Assembly (NCBI RefSeq): GCF_014898055.3
Contig: NW_023601212.1
Span: 37,870,329-37,934,328 of the forward strand
DNA from: Talpa occidentalis
Taxonomy: Eukaryota > Chordata > Mammalia > Eulipotyphla > Talpidae
Direction of reading: 5' to 3'
DNA: 64,000 nucleotides
The translations under genes were made by a program, and so were the position numbers. Shown piece by piece: positions 12,789 through 25,180 of the stretch. The notes under the pieces are model-generated. The model searched no databases, was not told the origin of the DNA, and was given only the letters and a program-made list of their open reading frames with translations. Numbering within the stretch: the first letter of the stretch is position 1; each line of letters opens with the position of its first letter.

Positions 12789-15221
12789 CAAAAAAGGAAA
12801 ACTATAGGCCAATCTCCCTAATGAACACTGATGCAAAAATCCTCAATAAAATTTTAGCTATCAGAATCCAACAATGTATCCATAAGATAATTCACCACGA
12901 CCAAGTTGGATTCATTCCAGGGGCACAAGGATGGTTTAACATCCGAAAATCAATCAACGTTATCCAACACATCAACAAAAAGAAATATAAAAACCATATG
13001 ATAATATCAATAGATGCTGAGAAAGCTTTCGACAAAGTGCAACACCCATTCATGATCAAAGCCCTTGAAATTCTTGGGATACAAGGAACATACCTCAACA
13101 TCATAAAGGCCATCTATGACAAGCCAACAGCCAGTATCATTCTCAATGGTGAAAAGCTGAAAGCAATTCCATTAAGATCTGGAACAGGACAAGGATGTCC
13201 ACTCTCACCACTGCTTTTCAATATAATACTGGAAGTCCTAGCCAGAGCAATAAGACAAGAGAAAGACATCCAAGGAATCCAAATAGGAAAAGAAGAAGTC
13301 AAACTATCACTATTTGCAGATGATATGATAATATACATAGAGAACCCCAAAATCTCCACAGAAAAACTAATTCAACTCATCAGTCAGTTCAGTAAAGTGG
13401 CAGGATACAAAATCAACACGCAAAAGTCAGTAGCCTTCCTATACACAAACAATAAATCTGAAGAAGAAGAAATCAAAAAAACCACCCCTTTTATTATTGA
13501 AACAAAAAAAATCAAATATTTGGGAATAAATCTAACAAAAGAGGTAAAGGACCTATACAAAGAAAACTATAAAACACTGTTAAAAGAAATAGAAGAAGAC
13601 ACAAAGAAATGGAAAGACATCCCCTGCTCATGGATTGGAAGAATAAACATTATTAAAATGGCCATCCTACCAAAAGCAATATACAGATTCAATGCTATTC
13701 CAATCAAAATCTCAATGGCATTCTTCAAAGAAATAGAACAATTATTGATGAAATTCATATGGAATCACCAAAAACCCCAAATAGCCAAAGCTCTACTGAA
13801 AAAAAAAGAAGGAAATGGAGGCATCAAACTCCCAGACTTCAAACTATACTACAAAGCCATAATCATCAAAACTGCATGGTATTGGAACAAGAACAGACAT
13901 ACAGACCAATGGAATCGAATAGAAAATCCAGAAATAAACCCACAGATTTATGGTCAACTAATCTTTGACAAAGGAGCAAAGACTATGCATTGGAGCAAAG
14001 AAAGTTTGTTCAATAAATGGTGCTGGGAAAACTGGGTCGCTACATGCAAAAGAATGAAGCTTGACCACTACCTCACACCATACACAAAAATCAACTCAAA
14101 ATGGATTAAAGAACTAGACATAAGACCTGAAACCATAAAATACATAGAAGGAAATATAGGTGAAACACTACGGGATTTGCACATCAAAGACATCTTTACA
14201 GACACATCACCCAAAGCAGTGATAGTGAAGACAAAGATAAACAGCTGGGACTACATCAAATTAAAGAGCTTCTGCACAGCAAAAGAGACAATAACAAAAA
14301 CAAAGAGAAACCCCACCAACTGGGAGAACATTTTTGCACCCAACACTAATGATAAAGGACTGATCACAAAAATCTGCAAAGAGCTGATGAGACTCAGCAA
14401 CAACAAAGAAAATAATCCAGTCAAAAAATGGGCAGAAGAGCTAAAAAGAAACTTCTCTGAAGAGGAAATGCAAATGGCCAACAGACATATGAAAAAATGT
14501 TCAACATCACTTGCAATCAGGGAAATGCAAATCAAAACTACCATGAGATACCATCTCACACCAGTGAGAATGGCACATATTAAAAAAACTAGCAACAACA
14601 AATGTTGGCGACGTTGTGGAGAAAAAGGAACTCTTCTGCACTGTTGGTGGGAGTGCAAACTGGTCCAACCACTATGGAGAGCTGTGTGGAGATTTCTGGA
14701 CCTACTAAACATAGAGCTTCCATATGATCCAGCAATTCCACTCCTAGGTATTTACCCAAAGGACACAGAAACATCAATTCCAAAGAGCACCTGCACCCCT
14801 ATGTTTATAGCAGCACTGTTTACAATAGCTAAGCTTTGGAAACAACCCAAATGCCCAAAAGTAGATGACTGGATCAAGAAGATGTGGTACATATATACCA
14901 TGGAATATTACTCAGCATTCAAAAAAGATAAACACATGCAATTTGCAGCAACATGGATGGCGCTGGAAGGGATCATGCTCAGCGAAATAAGCCAAAAAGA
15001 AAAAGAAAAATACCGGATGGTCTCACTCATAGCAGGAATCTAGAAAACTTAAATAAGGGACCAGGAAAATGAATATAAGAAAGTGAAAATCAAAATCAAC
15101 AAAAAACTATGAACCAGAGACACTTTTTGGGGGGGTGTGGGGCGGGAGGGGAAGGATTGGGGTCAGAATGGGGCGTTTGCAATTGTATGGGGGAATATAA
15201 AAATAAAATTTAAGATTAAAA
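12789..15221 (+). mobile_element. Young 5'-truncated LINE-1
   Basis: An L1 3' portion starts inside ORF2 and ends in an A-tail at about 15,218-15,226. It is flanked by a perfect 19-nt target duplication, aaaaattaatgtcaataca (12,770-12,788 and 15,222-15,240). ORF2 is still open to its natural stop. The 3' UTR (15,044-15,210) is of the youngest type here, with a G-rich block at 15,127-15,152. The perfect flanks and open frame suggest a recent insertion. Confidence 0.95.
12791..15043 (+). CDS. L1 ORF2 C-terminal fragment, open reading frame
   Basis: This is the intact C-terminal part of L1 ORF2p: about 740 codons from the first ATG (12,821), against roughly 1,275 for the whole protein. It begins inside the reverse transcriptase domain, at the segment preceding RPISLMN. 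It keeps the catalytic FADD box (13,313-13,324) and ends [12 protein letters not shown]. Near the C-terminus the cysteine/histidine pattern C-x3-C-x7-H-x4-C is visible (CWRRC...H...C). The endonuclease domain and promoter are missing, so the copy cannot mobilise itself. Its open state reflects youth rather than selection. Confidence 0.9.
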   Translation, partial: KKENYRPISLMNTDAKILNKILAIRIQQCIHKIIHHDQVGFIPGAQGWFNIRKSINVIQHINKKKYKNHMIISIDAEKAFDKVQHPFMIKALEILGIQGTYLNIIKAIYDKPTASIILNGEKLKAIPLRSGTGQGCPLSPLLFNIILEVLARAIRQEKDIQGIQIGKEEVKLSLFADDMIIYIENPKISTEKLIQLISQFSKVAGYKINTQKSVAFLYTNNKSEEEEIKKTTPFIIETKKIKYLGINLTKEVKDLYKENYKTLLKEIEEDTKKWKDIPCSWIGRINIIKMAILPKAIYRFNAIPIKISMAFFKEIEQLLMKFIWNHQKPQIAKALLKKKEGNGGIKLPDFKLYYKAIIIKTAWYWNKNRHTDQWNRIENPEINPQIYGQLIFDKGAKTMHWSKESLFNKWCWENWVATCKRMKLDHYLTPYTKINSKWIKELDIRPETIKYIEGNIGETLRDLHIKDIFTDTSPKAVIVKTKINSWDYIKLKSFCTAKETITKTKRNPTNWENIFAPNTNDKGLITKICKELMRLSNNKENNPVKKWAEELKRNFSEEEMQMANRHMKKCSTSLAIREMQIKTTMRYHLTPVRMAHIKKTSNNKCWRRCGEKGTLLHCWWECKLVQPLWRAVWRFLDLLNIELPYDPAIPLLGIYPKDTETSIPKSTCTPMFIAALFTIAKLWKQPKCPKVDDWIKKMWYIYTMEYYSAFKKDKHMQFAATWMALEGIMLSEISQKEKEKYRMVSLIAGI

Positions 15222-15539
15222 AAAAATTAATGTCAATACATGATTCTTATACATAATAAAATTTCCTAAAATCAGGAAAAAAAATCTTCTTTAAACACTT
15301 ACCAGAAGTGGTATTATTTGTAAGGCATTTTTGATGGAAGGATTTTTGCAAATGGTTTCTTGTACATCTGAAATAATTATATAATGATACAAAATAATTT
15401 AGTTATATATTTTGAAAGGGAATGACTAAAGAATCAATTATTAAATTCTGATGTGTCAAAACATCCAAAATTGAGTAAGAGACTTTCTCATTGACCCCAG
15501 AAAGTCATTATACTTATAGGAGGTTAAAAACTGGAAGCT

Positions 15540-15821
15540 GGGCCTCCCAGGTGGCACGCTGGGTTGAGCGCAGTGCTGTGAAGCTGTCCAGTCTCTGCAA
15601 TGAGGTTCGTTCCCCAGAAGGCCAGGGAGAACCCCACATGTCGCAGCAGACCTCTCCTGCCTCGCCTGCTGCTCCCCTCAGCACTGTCTTCGGTCCTTGT
15701 GCTTGTTCTGCTCCCCCCTCTGTCTCTGGTGAATCCTCTCACCCTCCTGAGCCTCTGGCCTATACCCAAGCTCTTGTATAAAAATAAATAAAATCTTTAA
15801 ATTTTTTAAAAAAAAATCCCC
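15540..15821 (+). mobile_element. tRNA-derived SINE
   Basis: The head is gggcctcccaggtggcacgc and the tail is aaataaataaaatcttt plus oligo-A. The flanking duplication is aaaactggaagct (15,527-15,539 and 15,822-15,834). Confidence 0.9.
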
Positions 15822-15914
15822 AAAACTGGAAGCTATTTCGTTAAAAAACAATTGCATAAAACTTAAGTTTGATAAAAAGGAATTCCCAGTATTTAATTAT
15901 ATAATATAATAATC

Positions 15915-16079
15915 TTTATTCAAATGTTAGGTTTTTTCCTTTTCTTCTGTTTTTTAAACCAAAAAATGAACTTCATTCTTGGAGCATCTCAGGAAAGAAG
16001 ACATGTTTATTTAGCTGCTGAGGCACAAAAAATTGAGTGATTTGATCAATTCTTGCGTTTTAATTTTTCTGGCTTTTGT
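15915..16079 (-). other. Candidate alternative 3' terminal exon of CEP126 (weak)
   Basis: On the minus strand a good polypyrimidine tract and acceptor (ctattttatag) precede position 16,079. Joined to the phase-1 end of the exon at 18,822, this reads Y-K-S-Q-K-N-stop. An AATAAA signal follows at 15,920-15,915. As I recall it, the human protein continues for a few dozen residues instead, so this would be an alternative end or simply chance. Transcript data would decide. Confidence 0.2.
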
Positions 16080-16319
16080 CTATAAAATAGCAAGCATCAG
16101 AGAAAAAGAAAAATATTCAGGCAGAATCTTTTATATGAAATAACTGATCACGTGGCAATATCTAACAGAAAAAAGATAAACTGTGTAATTTTATATCCTA
16201 AATTTATAGCCTTGGTTCTGTGTTGCTTTGTGGTTGCAGCCTCTTGCTCTTAATAGTATAGTACTTTTATTTCATTTTTTGTTTGTGTATTATTACTTTT
16301 AAATTTTAATTTTGAAAGT

Positions 16320-17750
16320 AACACACATAGAGTATATAAAACATATGTATATTTTAATTAATAAGAACAAGCAGTAAGATATTTGAACATTTTTACTCCT
16401 TTGAAAGTCTCCCCAGGCTCCCCGCTGCCCTGCAGAAGGCATGCCTCCTTGCCAGGTAACTCACTGTGCTATTCCTTTGTAACCTGAACACATGTATACA
16501 TCTCCCAAATAATACTTAATACTGTCTAGGTTAGCCTGTTTCTGAACTTTGCATAAAGGAAATTGGATTGTCTTTGTCTTATTCAGTTCAAAATTACATG
16601 TAATTTAGTTCATCCATGATGATTTATGAAGCTACAGTTTGTTCTCCTGTGTCTTCCACCACCAGAATAAACTGTGTCTGTAAAATTTTAATTCCTGGCT
16701 TTTATAAACAATCATGTCTCCTGATATATACATGCCGGGTTTTCTCCACAGTATGCTTCCAGGGTATGAGTCTGCTGGGTGGCAGGATATTTTCATGTTT
16801 AACGGGGGCGGCGGCTAGCTATTTCCTAAGGAGGCAACTCCCACCCACATTATGTGAGAAATCCTACCGCTGCTCTTCTTACCAACACTTAGCATTGCCA
16901 GACATTCAAGCTTCTGATGAGTAGGTAACTCCACCCCTTTGTGTGAGTAGGTAACTCCATCCCATTGCATTTTCCAATACTAACGAAGTTGAATATCATT
17001 GTTTATCAGTATTTACATTCCCTTTGTTGTGTATTCCTATTCAAGTGTCCTCTCCCTTCCCATTTTTCTACGAGTTGTCTTTTTTTCTTCTTGATTTATA
17101 GTTTGTTCTATATTTTGAACAATAGTACGTACATACTATGGAAAAATAGTATGTACTTCTATTGAAAATAGTTTGTACTATAACTATTTTTCCCTACTTT
17201 GGACCTGTCTTTTCATTCTTTCAATGAGTTTGGTTATGCAGAAGTTTGTAAGCTTAAAAAGTCAAGTTTATTAATGTTCTCCTGTATTATGTTCCTTGTG
17301 ATTGACTTAAGAAATCCTGCCTAGGGCCTCCCCTGGTGGCGCAGGCAGTTGAGCGCCCACTGTGAAGCTGTCCTCAGCCTCTGTAGCGCTGGTTCAATCC
17401 TAGTCAGGTGAGGGTCCCACACGGTGCAGCAGACCTCTCCTGTGGCTCTGCTGTCATGTCCGCTGCTCCCCTCAGTAGTGTATTTCGTCAGTCTGCCTAT
17501 TCTGTCTCTGTCTCAGGTGAATCCTCTCACCCTCCCGCACATCTGGCCTGTACCCCAGTTCTTGTATAAATAAGTAAATAATCTTTAAATAATAATAAAA
17601 AAAGAAATCCTGCCTTACCCAAAAGTTAGAAAATATTTTCTTATATTTTCTCATAAAAAGTTTTATATATTTTCTTTCACATTAAATCTTTCATTACTTT
17701 GGAACCAATTTCTCAGAATGGTATTTTGTAGCACCCATTATGGAGTGATG
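16320..17750 (-). repeat. Ancient LINE-1 fragment, antisense
   Basis: Degenerate text matches the reverse complement of L1 ORF2/3' regions, for example the stretch ending tgagtctgctgggtggcagg and a later block aatcctgcctta...aaatattttcttatattttct. It predates the SINE inserted into it at 17,323. Boundaries are approximate. Confidence 0.6.
17323..17601 (+). mobile_element. tRNA-derived SINE inside an old L1
   Basis: The head is gggcctcccctggtggcgca and the tail is ataagtaaataatcttt plus A-rich sequence. The flanking duplication is aagaaatcctgcct (17,309-17,322 and 17,602-17,615). The target is the antisense L1 relic around it. Confidence 0.9.
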
Positions 17751-18821
17751 AAAATCTCATCTGAAAATGACTCCAGAAGTTCTCTGCAGCTCTTCTTTCA
17801 ATGTGCTAGCTGGGATCCAGGAACAGCTTTGCAGCCCAGGTGAGAGAAGCTATACCTAACTCGAACTTCCTGTGAGCTCAGTAGCTCCTTCTCCTCGCAA
17901 GAAGGCCTGCCCTTTCTCACACATTTTTCTACAACTCTTGTATGTTTCTCCCTGCCCCTCTCCCCTAATTTTTTGTTTTCTATCTTTGTGTTTCATTTCA
18001 AAACATTTTTATTATCCTACTCTCAAAGTTCACTGATTGTTTCCTTGATTCACTTGAGTCCACTGGTGAGCCATAGGAGACATTTTTCATTTTGTTCTGA
18101 TGTCTCACATCTCTGAACGGCCCTTTCTATAGTTACCATCTTACTGAAATTCTCCGTTCTTTGTAGATGTTGCCTACCGGTCCCATGTTCTCTACCTACC
18201 TTTTTCACTATAACCTTTGCCCTATTAGTTACAGTTACTTAAATAAAACCATATAAACTTTTAGACTGTAAGACCAATTACTGATTACCAGGAGGGAAGG
18301 GAATGAGAGAATTGGGGAAAGGGACCAATGGTATGGTGAAGGACAGATTTGCACTTGTACCAGTGAACTTAATGTAACACAAACACATGTTGATTCTCAA
18401 CAATGAACACTTGAAAACTTATATAATGTTATGATGCGTTGTGACTTCATTTAAAAAATTCCTTATATTCTTACCAGCTCATTACTACATTTAATATTTT
18501 TAAAGTACTTAATCCAGAATTTATTTATTTTTGATGGGTGGTCACAAAAGATACCTACCCTGTCTCACAATGCTAAAATGGAAGTCGATTCATAAGTTCC
18601 TAGAAGACAGTTTAGCCTGCCACAGAAATTGGCACCATCATAAATGATATAAATATAGTACACATAAAATAGTATGGTCTATTCAAATATATTCTGAATG
18701 GTTTTGTCCTTGGTAGGTGATATTCTGGATAAATTTTGTATTCTATTTTTAAATTTTAAATTAAAATGGTCTAAATACAAAATATGGCATTTTTCACAAA
18801 AAGATGCTCTTCCATACTTAC
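17751..18821. other. CEP126 downstream intron or flank; possible old L1 3'-UTR scrap
   Basis: At about 18,260-18,440 the sequence resembles an old L1 3' UTR on the plus strand (gggaccaatggtatggtga, then a block ending cttatataatgtta). The rest holds no feature I recognise. The donor of the exon ending at 18,822 opens directly into this stretch. Confidence 0.4.
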
Positions 18822-19031
18822 AGTATAAACTTTCATTGAGACGATTAAGGGACTGTAGAATCTTTTGTTCTTCATCTGATAGTGCACAGATGGTGAACTG
18901 CTGAGTCTTATTCAAAGCCATATCTGGTTTCTGTAGCTGCTTGCTATTTATGACAGTCAGAATTTCATCTTCAGGCACTGAAGCTTTTACTAGGTTTTCA
19001 GCCATCAAAAACTCAGAAGTACTATCTGAAA
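18822..19031 (-). CDS. CEP126: CEP126 coding exon G (210 bp)
   Basis: The most C-terminal exon identified. Acceptor tttctgcag precedes 19,031 and donor GTAAGT follows 18,822. It enters completing a codon begun in the previous exon (G|TT, Val) and leaves after one base of the next. It encodes VSDSTSEFLMAENLVKAS, then ...KTQQFTICALSDEEQKIL, ending at SLNRLNESLY, which matches the C-terminal region of CEP126 as I remember it. CEP126 localises to centrosome, spindle poles and basal body and is needed for ciliogenesis and spindle organisation. The frame is clean. The remaining C-terminal residues must come from exon(s) further downstream, not confidently located here. Confidence 0.92.
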
Positions 19032-19562
19032 CTGCAGAAACATATTAATTGTTCTTTCATCCTCACTTGTCTTAGTTGACATTTCTGTATCTATTCACTT
19101 CACAAACAGAAGAAAGCCAGGATATATTTTTTTAAGTTTGCATTTTATATATTAGGATCAATATGGAGCATTTTTCTATTCCTGATATATATAAAAATGG
19201 GATATTCAAAATCGTGGCAGTGAGGTATTAAAAATTCCTAGAGTGTTACCTGAACTAAAGACAGCATACATTGTGTAGATTATTTATTTTGTGTTCTGTT
19301 ATTCAGAGAGGATTAAGTAGATTGCCTTTCCAATAACAGTTAAGATGAGTTACAAACAAGAGAGTAAGAGAAAAGGAACTTAAAGATTAGAAAATTAGAT
19401 GATCAGCTGAACAGAACTCAAGCCTAGAACCAGACCCAATTAGACAGAAGAATGGAACAGATGATCAAAGGCTAGAGAGAAGGGAAAGAGGACTGAATAA
19501 ATTAGTTGCTAACAAAATAACCAATTTGGAGTTCACTTTACACCATTCAATTAAGTTCCAAA
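19032..19562. other. CEP126 intron sequence, no feature seen
   Basis: The stretch lies directly upstream (on the minus strand) of exon G. No mobile element or RNA gene is recognised. Confidence 0.6.
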
Positions 19563-19836
19563 GGGTCTCCCCTGGTGGTGCAGGCAGTTGAGCACCACGC
19601 TGTGCAGCTGTCTGCAGCTTCTGCAGCGCTGATTCTATCCCAGCCGGCAAGGGTCCCACATGGCGTGGCAGACCTCTCCCGTCGCACCCGCTGCTCTCCT
19701 TAGCAGTGTATTTCGTCAGTCTGCCTGTTGTGTTCCCCGCTCTGTCTCTGGTGAATCCTCTCACCCTCCTGTGTATCTGGCCTGTACCCGGTTCTTATAT
19801 AAATAAATAATTAATTAAAAAATCTTAAAAAAAAAA
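19563..19836 (+). mobile_element. tRNA-derived SINE
   Basis: The head is gggtctcccctggtggtgca and the body is standard for the family. The tail is aaataaataattaatt plus A-rich sequence. The flanking duplication is taagttccaaa (19,552-19,562 and 19,837-19,847). It lies antisense to CEP126, in the intron between exons F and G. Confidence 0.88.
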
Positions 19837-20104
19837 TAAGTTCCAAAAAATTTAAAGAATTAAATGTAATAATCAAACTAGTAAAGCAACCTAGAGGAAA
19901 AGAAATAAATATATCTAAATTCTATATTTAGAAGGTTCTTTGAGCTTTAAAATAATGGAGATATCACTAAAAGACTAAAAAAAATATTTATTTAAGACCA
20001 GTCTTTAAATTTCTGAAGGGCAAGATTTCTGTATCTTCTGTTTGTTATTATATAGCCAATATCTAGGTGCAGGCAGAAAATTAACTGTCAATAATCATTC
20101 ATTA

Positions 20105-21950
20105 AAATAAAAACCATAGGAACATATCAATAGATGTTGAGAAAGCATTCAACAAAGTCCAACATCCATTTATGATGAAGGCCCTTGAAATTCTTGGGAT
20201 AGAAGGAACATACCTCAACATCATAAAGGCCATATATGACAAACCCACTGCCAACATTATTTTCAATGGAAAAAAGCCGAAAGCCTTTCCTTTAAGATCA
20301 GGAACGAGACAAGGATGTCCTCTCTCACCACTGCTTTTCAATATAATACTGGAGGTCCTACCCAGGGCAATAAAACAAGAGAAAGACATACAAGGAATCC
20401 AAATAGGGAAAGTAGAAGTAAAACTATCACTATTTGCAGACAATATGATAAAAACTCCACAAAAAAAACTACTCAAAATAATCAACCAGTTCAGTAAAGT
20501 AGCAGGATACAAAATCAACATGCAAAAATCAGTAGCCTTCCTACACACAAACAATCAATCTGAAGAAGAAGAAATCAGGAAAACCATCCCTTTTATAATT
20601 GAAACAAAAAAAAATCAAATACTTGGGAATAAACCTAACAAAAGAGGTGAAAGACCTATACAAAGAAAATTATAAAACACTGTTAAAAGAAATAGAAGAA
20701 GACACAAAGAAATGGAAAGACATCCCCTGCTCATGGAGTGGAAGAATTAACATTATTAAAATGTCTATCCTACCAAAAGCAATATACAGATTCAGTGCTA
20801 TTCCAATAAAAATCTCAATGACATTCTTCAAAAAATAGAACAAATACTGGTAAAATTCATATGGAACCACAAAAAACCAGGAATAGTCAAAGCCCTACTG
20901 TTGAAAACAAAGGAGAAGGATGTATCACACTTCTAAACTTCAAGCTATACTACAAAGCCATAATAATTAAAAGTTTGGTATTGGAACAAAAACAGACACA
21001 CAGACCAATGGAACCAATAGAAAGCCCAGAAATTAAACCACATTTACATGAACAACTGATTTTGACAAAGGAGCAAAGAATATGCAATGGAACATGGGCA
21101 GTTTGTTCAATAAATGGTGCTGGGAAAACTGGACCACCATATGCAAAAAAATGAAACTAGACCAATACCTCTCATAGTGCACAAAAATCAACTCAAAATG
21201 GATACGAGCTGGATATAATTCTCCTACATTGCTGGTGGGAGTGCAAACTGGTCCAACCACTATGGAAAGCTGTCTGGAGGTTCCTCAGTCTATTAAAAAT
21301 GGAGCTCCCATACGACCCGGCAATTCCACTACTAGGGATCTACCCAAAGGACACAAAAATATTGATTCAAAAGAACACCTGTACACCTATGTTTATTGCA
21401 GCACTATTTACAATAGATAAAACCTGGAAACAACCCAAATGCCCAAAAATAGATGACTGGATCAAGAATATATGGCATATATACACAATGGAATATTATT
21501 CAGCAATCAAAAAAGATAAACTCATGCCATTTGCAGCAACGTAGATGGAGCTAGAAGGAATTTTGCCCAGTGAAATAAGTCTGAAGGAAAAGAAAAATAT
21601 CACTTGTAGGAGGTTTCACTTGTAGGAGGAATATAGGGGAAACAATTAAGACATCAGGGGAAAAAAAATAATAACAACATAAAACACAACACAATGAAAC
21701 AAAATCAAACAGAATATAAATCAGAGACATCCTGCAGGGGAGGGGGAGGGAGAGGGATTGGAGGGAGGGAAGGAGGGGCAACACAGGGGAGTGAGGTGAT
21801 GGTGCACAGGTGAATTGTTAGAGGAAATTCTATGGAGACTATACCTGAGAGCAGGCGGTTGGGGAAAGCAAATATTGTTTAAAAGAGAACAGTGATGTAA
21901 AATATATATAAATAAATAAACAACAACAACAAAAAATACTATTAGGCATA
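20105..21950 (+). mobile_element. 5'-truncated, internally deleted L1
   Basis: ORF2 text starts inside the reverse transcriptase domain and runs to an older-type 3' UTR (aggggagggggaggg block at about 21,735, then caaatattgtttaaaagag). At about 21,205 the sequence jumps from the ORF2 region before ELDIRPE to the LLHCWWEC region, an internal deletion of roughly 0.7 kb. The catalytic FADD box reads FADN (near 20,433-20,444), and several frameshifts are present. It shares its 3' UTR type with the 56.9-63.7 kb cluster. Confidence 0.87.
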
Positions 21951-22057
21951 GTAGTAATAAAATGTCAAAACTACTAAAATACCATTTCTTTGCCTGTCAT
22001 ATAAATATTACAAGTTGAGTCTACTTCAAGTTGGTGTACACCACTAGAATGATTTTG

Positions 22058-22372
22058 TTTTTTGTGGGTTTTTTTTTTTTTTTTTTTGGTATTTAAAGAG
22101 CAGGTTTATTAGAAAAGGGATAGGATAGTAAAAGTTGCTTAGACACAAGGGGGCAGGAAGAGCTGCCCCAAAAGAGACAGGTTTGCTAAGAGAGGCCTGA
22201 ATGGTCGCAGGTGGGTGGCCTTGAGGAAAGCTGCCTCCGCTGAAGGAGGTCAGTAAAGAGAAGCCCCGGCATGTGCAGGTCATGGGAAGGCAGGAGGCTG
22301 CTGCCCTACAGAGGGAGAGAGTTGGTGAAAAGAGGCACCTGCATAGTCACAGGAGGGCAGTGGAAGTGCTGC
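22058..22372 (-). mobile_element. Processed retrocopy of an unidentified polyadenylated transcript
   Basis: On the minus strand a roughly 280-nt non-repetitive sequence is followed by AATAAA (ctaataaacctgctc) and a poly-A tract of about 20 nt at 22,085-22,069. It is bracketed by a 14-nt target duplication, ctagaatgattttg (22,044-22,057 and 22,373-22,386). This is an L1-mediated retrocopy. I cannot name the source. The run aataaacctgctctttaaa resembles the R region of a gammaretroviral LTR, so an ERV transcript 3' end is possible, as is a cellular 3' UTR. Confidence 0.75.
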
Positions 22373-22763
22373 CTAGAATGATTTTGAATAAAATTTTCAG
22401 GAAAATGCTTTAGGAATACCAACTCATGTTTCCTTTGATCCATTATTCATTTTTACCCAGAAACATTTACTGGGCAATTATATGCCAGCTACTATAATTT
22501 TAATTCTGGGAATCTGTCCTATGGAAATAACTGAAATGTCAGGAATAATTTTGATATAGAAAGATGTTCAATATGTTATTATTTCAAATAAAGGTAATAA
22601 CCTACATGGCAACAACCTACATGTACTGGGTGAGGAGAGTGCTGGTTCTGATTGGTGGTCTAACAGTCATGTAATATCTAAGGATTTGGGGAAATAAGTA
22701 AAAGAAAAATAAAGAAATCACAGGGAACAGAGCTCAGAAGAAAATGTTTAAATTAAAACATAC

Positions 22764-22839
22764 CTTCTTCAGTATTAGAAATACTCCTTGTAATTTGTTT
22801 TGGCTCACTTGAACTTAGCCAGACACTTTGTCCAAAATT
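22764..22839 (-). CDS. CEP126: CEP126 coding exon F (76 bp)
   Basis: A short internal exon with acceptor tatttttatag and donor GTATGT. It starts in phase 0 and leaves one base for the next exon. It encodes NFGQSVWLSSSEPKQ followed by ITRSISNTEE, which matches the region between the QKYSEQ segment and the MAENL segment of CEP126. Its 76 bp keep phase with exon E (phase 0 exit) and exon G (two-base start). No damage is visible. No catalytic domain is known for this protein; this is part of its poorly structured C-terminal half. Confidence 0.9.
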
Positions 22840-25180
22840 CTATAAAAATAGAATATTAAATCAGAACATAACTCATTTAAAATTCATGACATATACATTG
22901 ATTTTTGAAACTTTTATACACTTGTATATATTTTCAACTATCATTACTCATGTCATTTATGTATTTTCTATATTTTAGAGGAAATATAAAGAATTGCAGG
23001 AATTAAGTCCTTCCCATGGAAACTGGATACTTTAAAAAAATGTTGATTTTGAAAAACTTTGTAGGTTGTAGTGATGTTTTGGGGTATTTGGAAGAGGGAA
23101 GTAGGTTGGGTTGGCAACCTACAAAAGTGCTAATTAAAGGAAACATGAAAAACCTTAAGGTTTATAATCTTGGAGGTTTATCATTATATGGTGAACCACA
23201 ACTTCTGGTCCAAAACCTTTGATTATGGCTAATGCCAAGGACAGTAAGTATCTTAGATGACAAAACTACAAACAGAAAGAGCTGCCTCAGTGTTGCACAG
23301 AAGTGGGAAACAGGAAATCCCAGGGCACTGGAAGTTGGCACACGTACTCAGCGCTCTCCGTGGGATCCAGCTCTCCTTCTCTGGGTTCGGGTATACTTTG
23401 TCTCTTCACGCCCATTCTGTTCCACTTTAAGAAGTAAACTATGGTTTCTCTCAAACTACATGGCTCTAACTAGCCTTTGTACTGGTCTGAAGTGGAATGG
23501 ATGTGGTGTTTGAGGCCCCTCTCCATCATCCTGGCTAAACTCTAGAGAGGCTTAAGGCACCTTGGACTGAGACCATGATGCCAAGTGCAATTCTACTTTT
23601 TTTCTGTAATCCATTCATCTCTTCTAGAGTGGGCTGGTAAAAATCCAGTATGATAAAGGTGACAGGGGCTACTACTAAAATAACTGACCCTTTATTTAGG
23701 CTCTTCAGTGAAAACAAAGAAACACCAAAACTGAAAAACCAGAAGAAAACAATAGGGATGGAAAAAAATTAAACTTGAAAACTTGATTTTGATTCAGGCA
23801 TACCCATTAAAAGTTACCAAGACTTTGGAAGATTTTGGGCTAATGGAAGATGCACATGGGAAAGTGTAAGTGGACTTCGGGAAAGAAAGACAAGATGAAC
23901 TCTGAAGTCTGTAAGACAGAATGGAAAGGAGCAAGCATGAAATAAGAGCCAGAAAAGTAAAGATGTATTTAGAGAGGGCACTAATAATGCATTTAAAATC
24001 TAATTTGTTCATTCCTTATGTTAGACCATCTATATATCAATATTTTAAATTTAAAATATATTAATAAAAAAGGAAAAATTATTCAATTTATATTTTTTGA
24101 GATGTTTGATGTGAACAACATGAAAGCTAATAAGGAAGTACTTGTTGGCATTATTGCATTTGTGATCAGGAAGTTACATTTGTAAGCACTATGTTATTAA
24201 GTAGTAAAACTGTTACAAATGGGACCTTATTTACATAAATGTACAAATGAGTTTTGCTTGTTGATAATATTACATCATGACTTATTAATATTCTTATCCA
24301 TATAAATAGTTCCTACAACACACAAACAAAAGGACCCTCAACCTATAAGTTGGAACTTAAATTCCTCGTATGACATTTTACTCCAGTTCTATTGAAATAA
24401 TACTTAAAGCAGAAACTACCAAGAAAAATGCCATTCACTCATGTAGATTTTTAAATATTTTAAATTCAATACTTGCATGAGGTTAGCCCCCTAGAAAATG
24501 TCATATGTAGGTCACAGAATTATCTCCATTAATTTTTGAATTGCTATTAGTATGTTTAACTTTTATTGCATATCTTAACCTCAAACCATTTTATGAAATC
24601 ACTCCTTTATTCATTGTTGACTGTTGATAAGTTTTTGTCCATCATAAACTTCAAAGTACCCTATACAAGATTTCGCAATGTGAAATGCCTTTTAATATAG
24701 CATATTTGAAACAATATCATTACCAGTATTCCTGGAGAGCGATATAATTCATTCTATTTTTTTTTGGTCACATCTTCAAGGAAACTTAGATCCAGATAGA
24801 ATGCTAAACACATGGAACTATATTAGTGTTTATGATTAGCATGTTTGCTTCCTCTACCTATTGCTCTAATTTACTTTTATTTTTAATGTATAATCTAAGT
24901 AACTCTGTTGTGAATGTCACATTTCCAGAGTTGACTACAAATAATAAAATAGTGAATTCTTAAAATTGGTTTAAAGTCTTCCTTAGTACTGTTCCCGTAG
25001 GCTAATTAGAATATTACAAATTAGAAAAGTAAGTTTCTTGCCTAGATTCCAAGGCTGCTTTACGATGACTTTGGCTGTATTTATATTTATGTTGTAGTGC
25101 AGTTCATAGTAAGAGCATAGTCCTTTCTAGGAAATTTTTCACTATGAGTAGAGATTAACTTTTACTAATACTGTACTTAC
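22840..25180. other. CEP126 intron E-F, no confident feature
   Basis: This 2.3-kb AT-rich intron shows no intact mobile element. The short open frames (for example 23,016-23,222 and 23,232-23,513 on the plus strand) lack family resemblance. Confidence 0.6.

Noticed and set aside
14251..14712. 153-codon minus-strand frame in the young L1, and the mirrored one at 44,464-44,925
   Set aside because: Both are antisense shadows of L1 ORF2; they recur wherever that ORF2 region is well preserved.
16616..17165. Plus-strand frames of 102 and 66 codons
   Set aside because: They lie in an ancient antisense L1 fragment and show no conserved domain.
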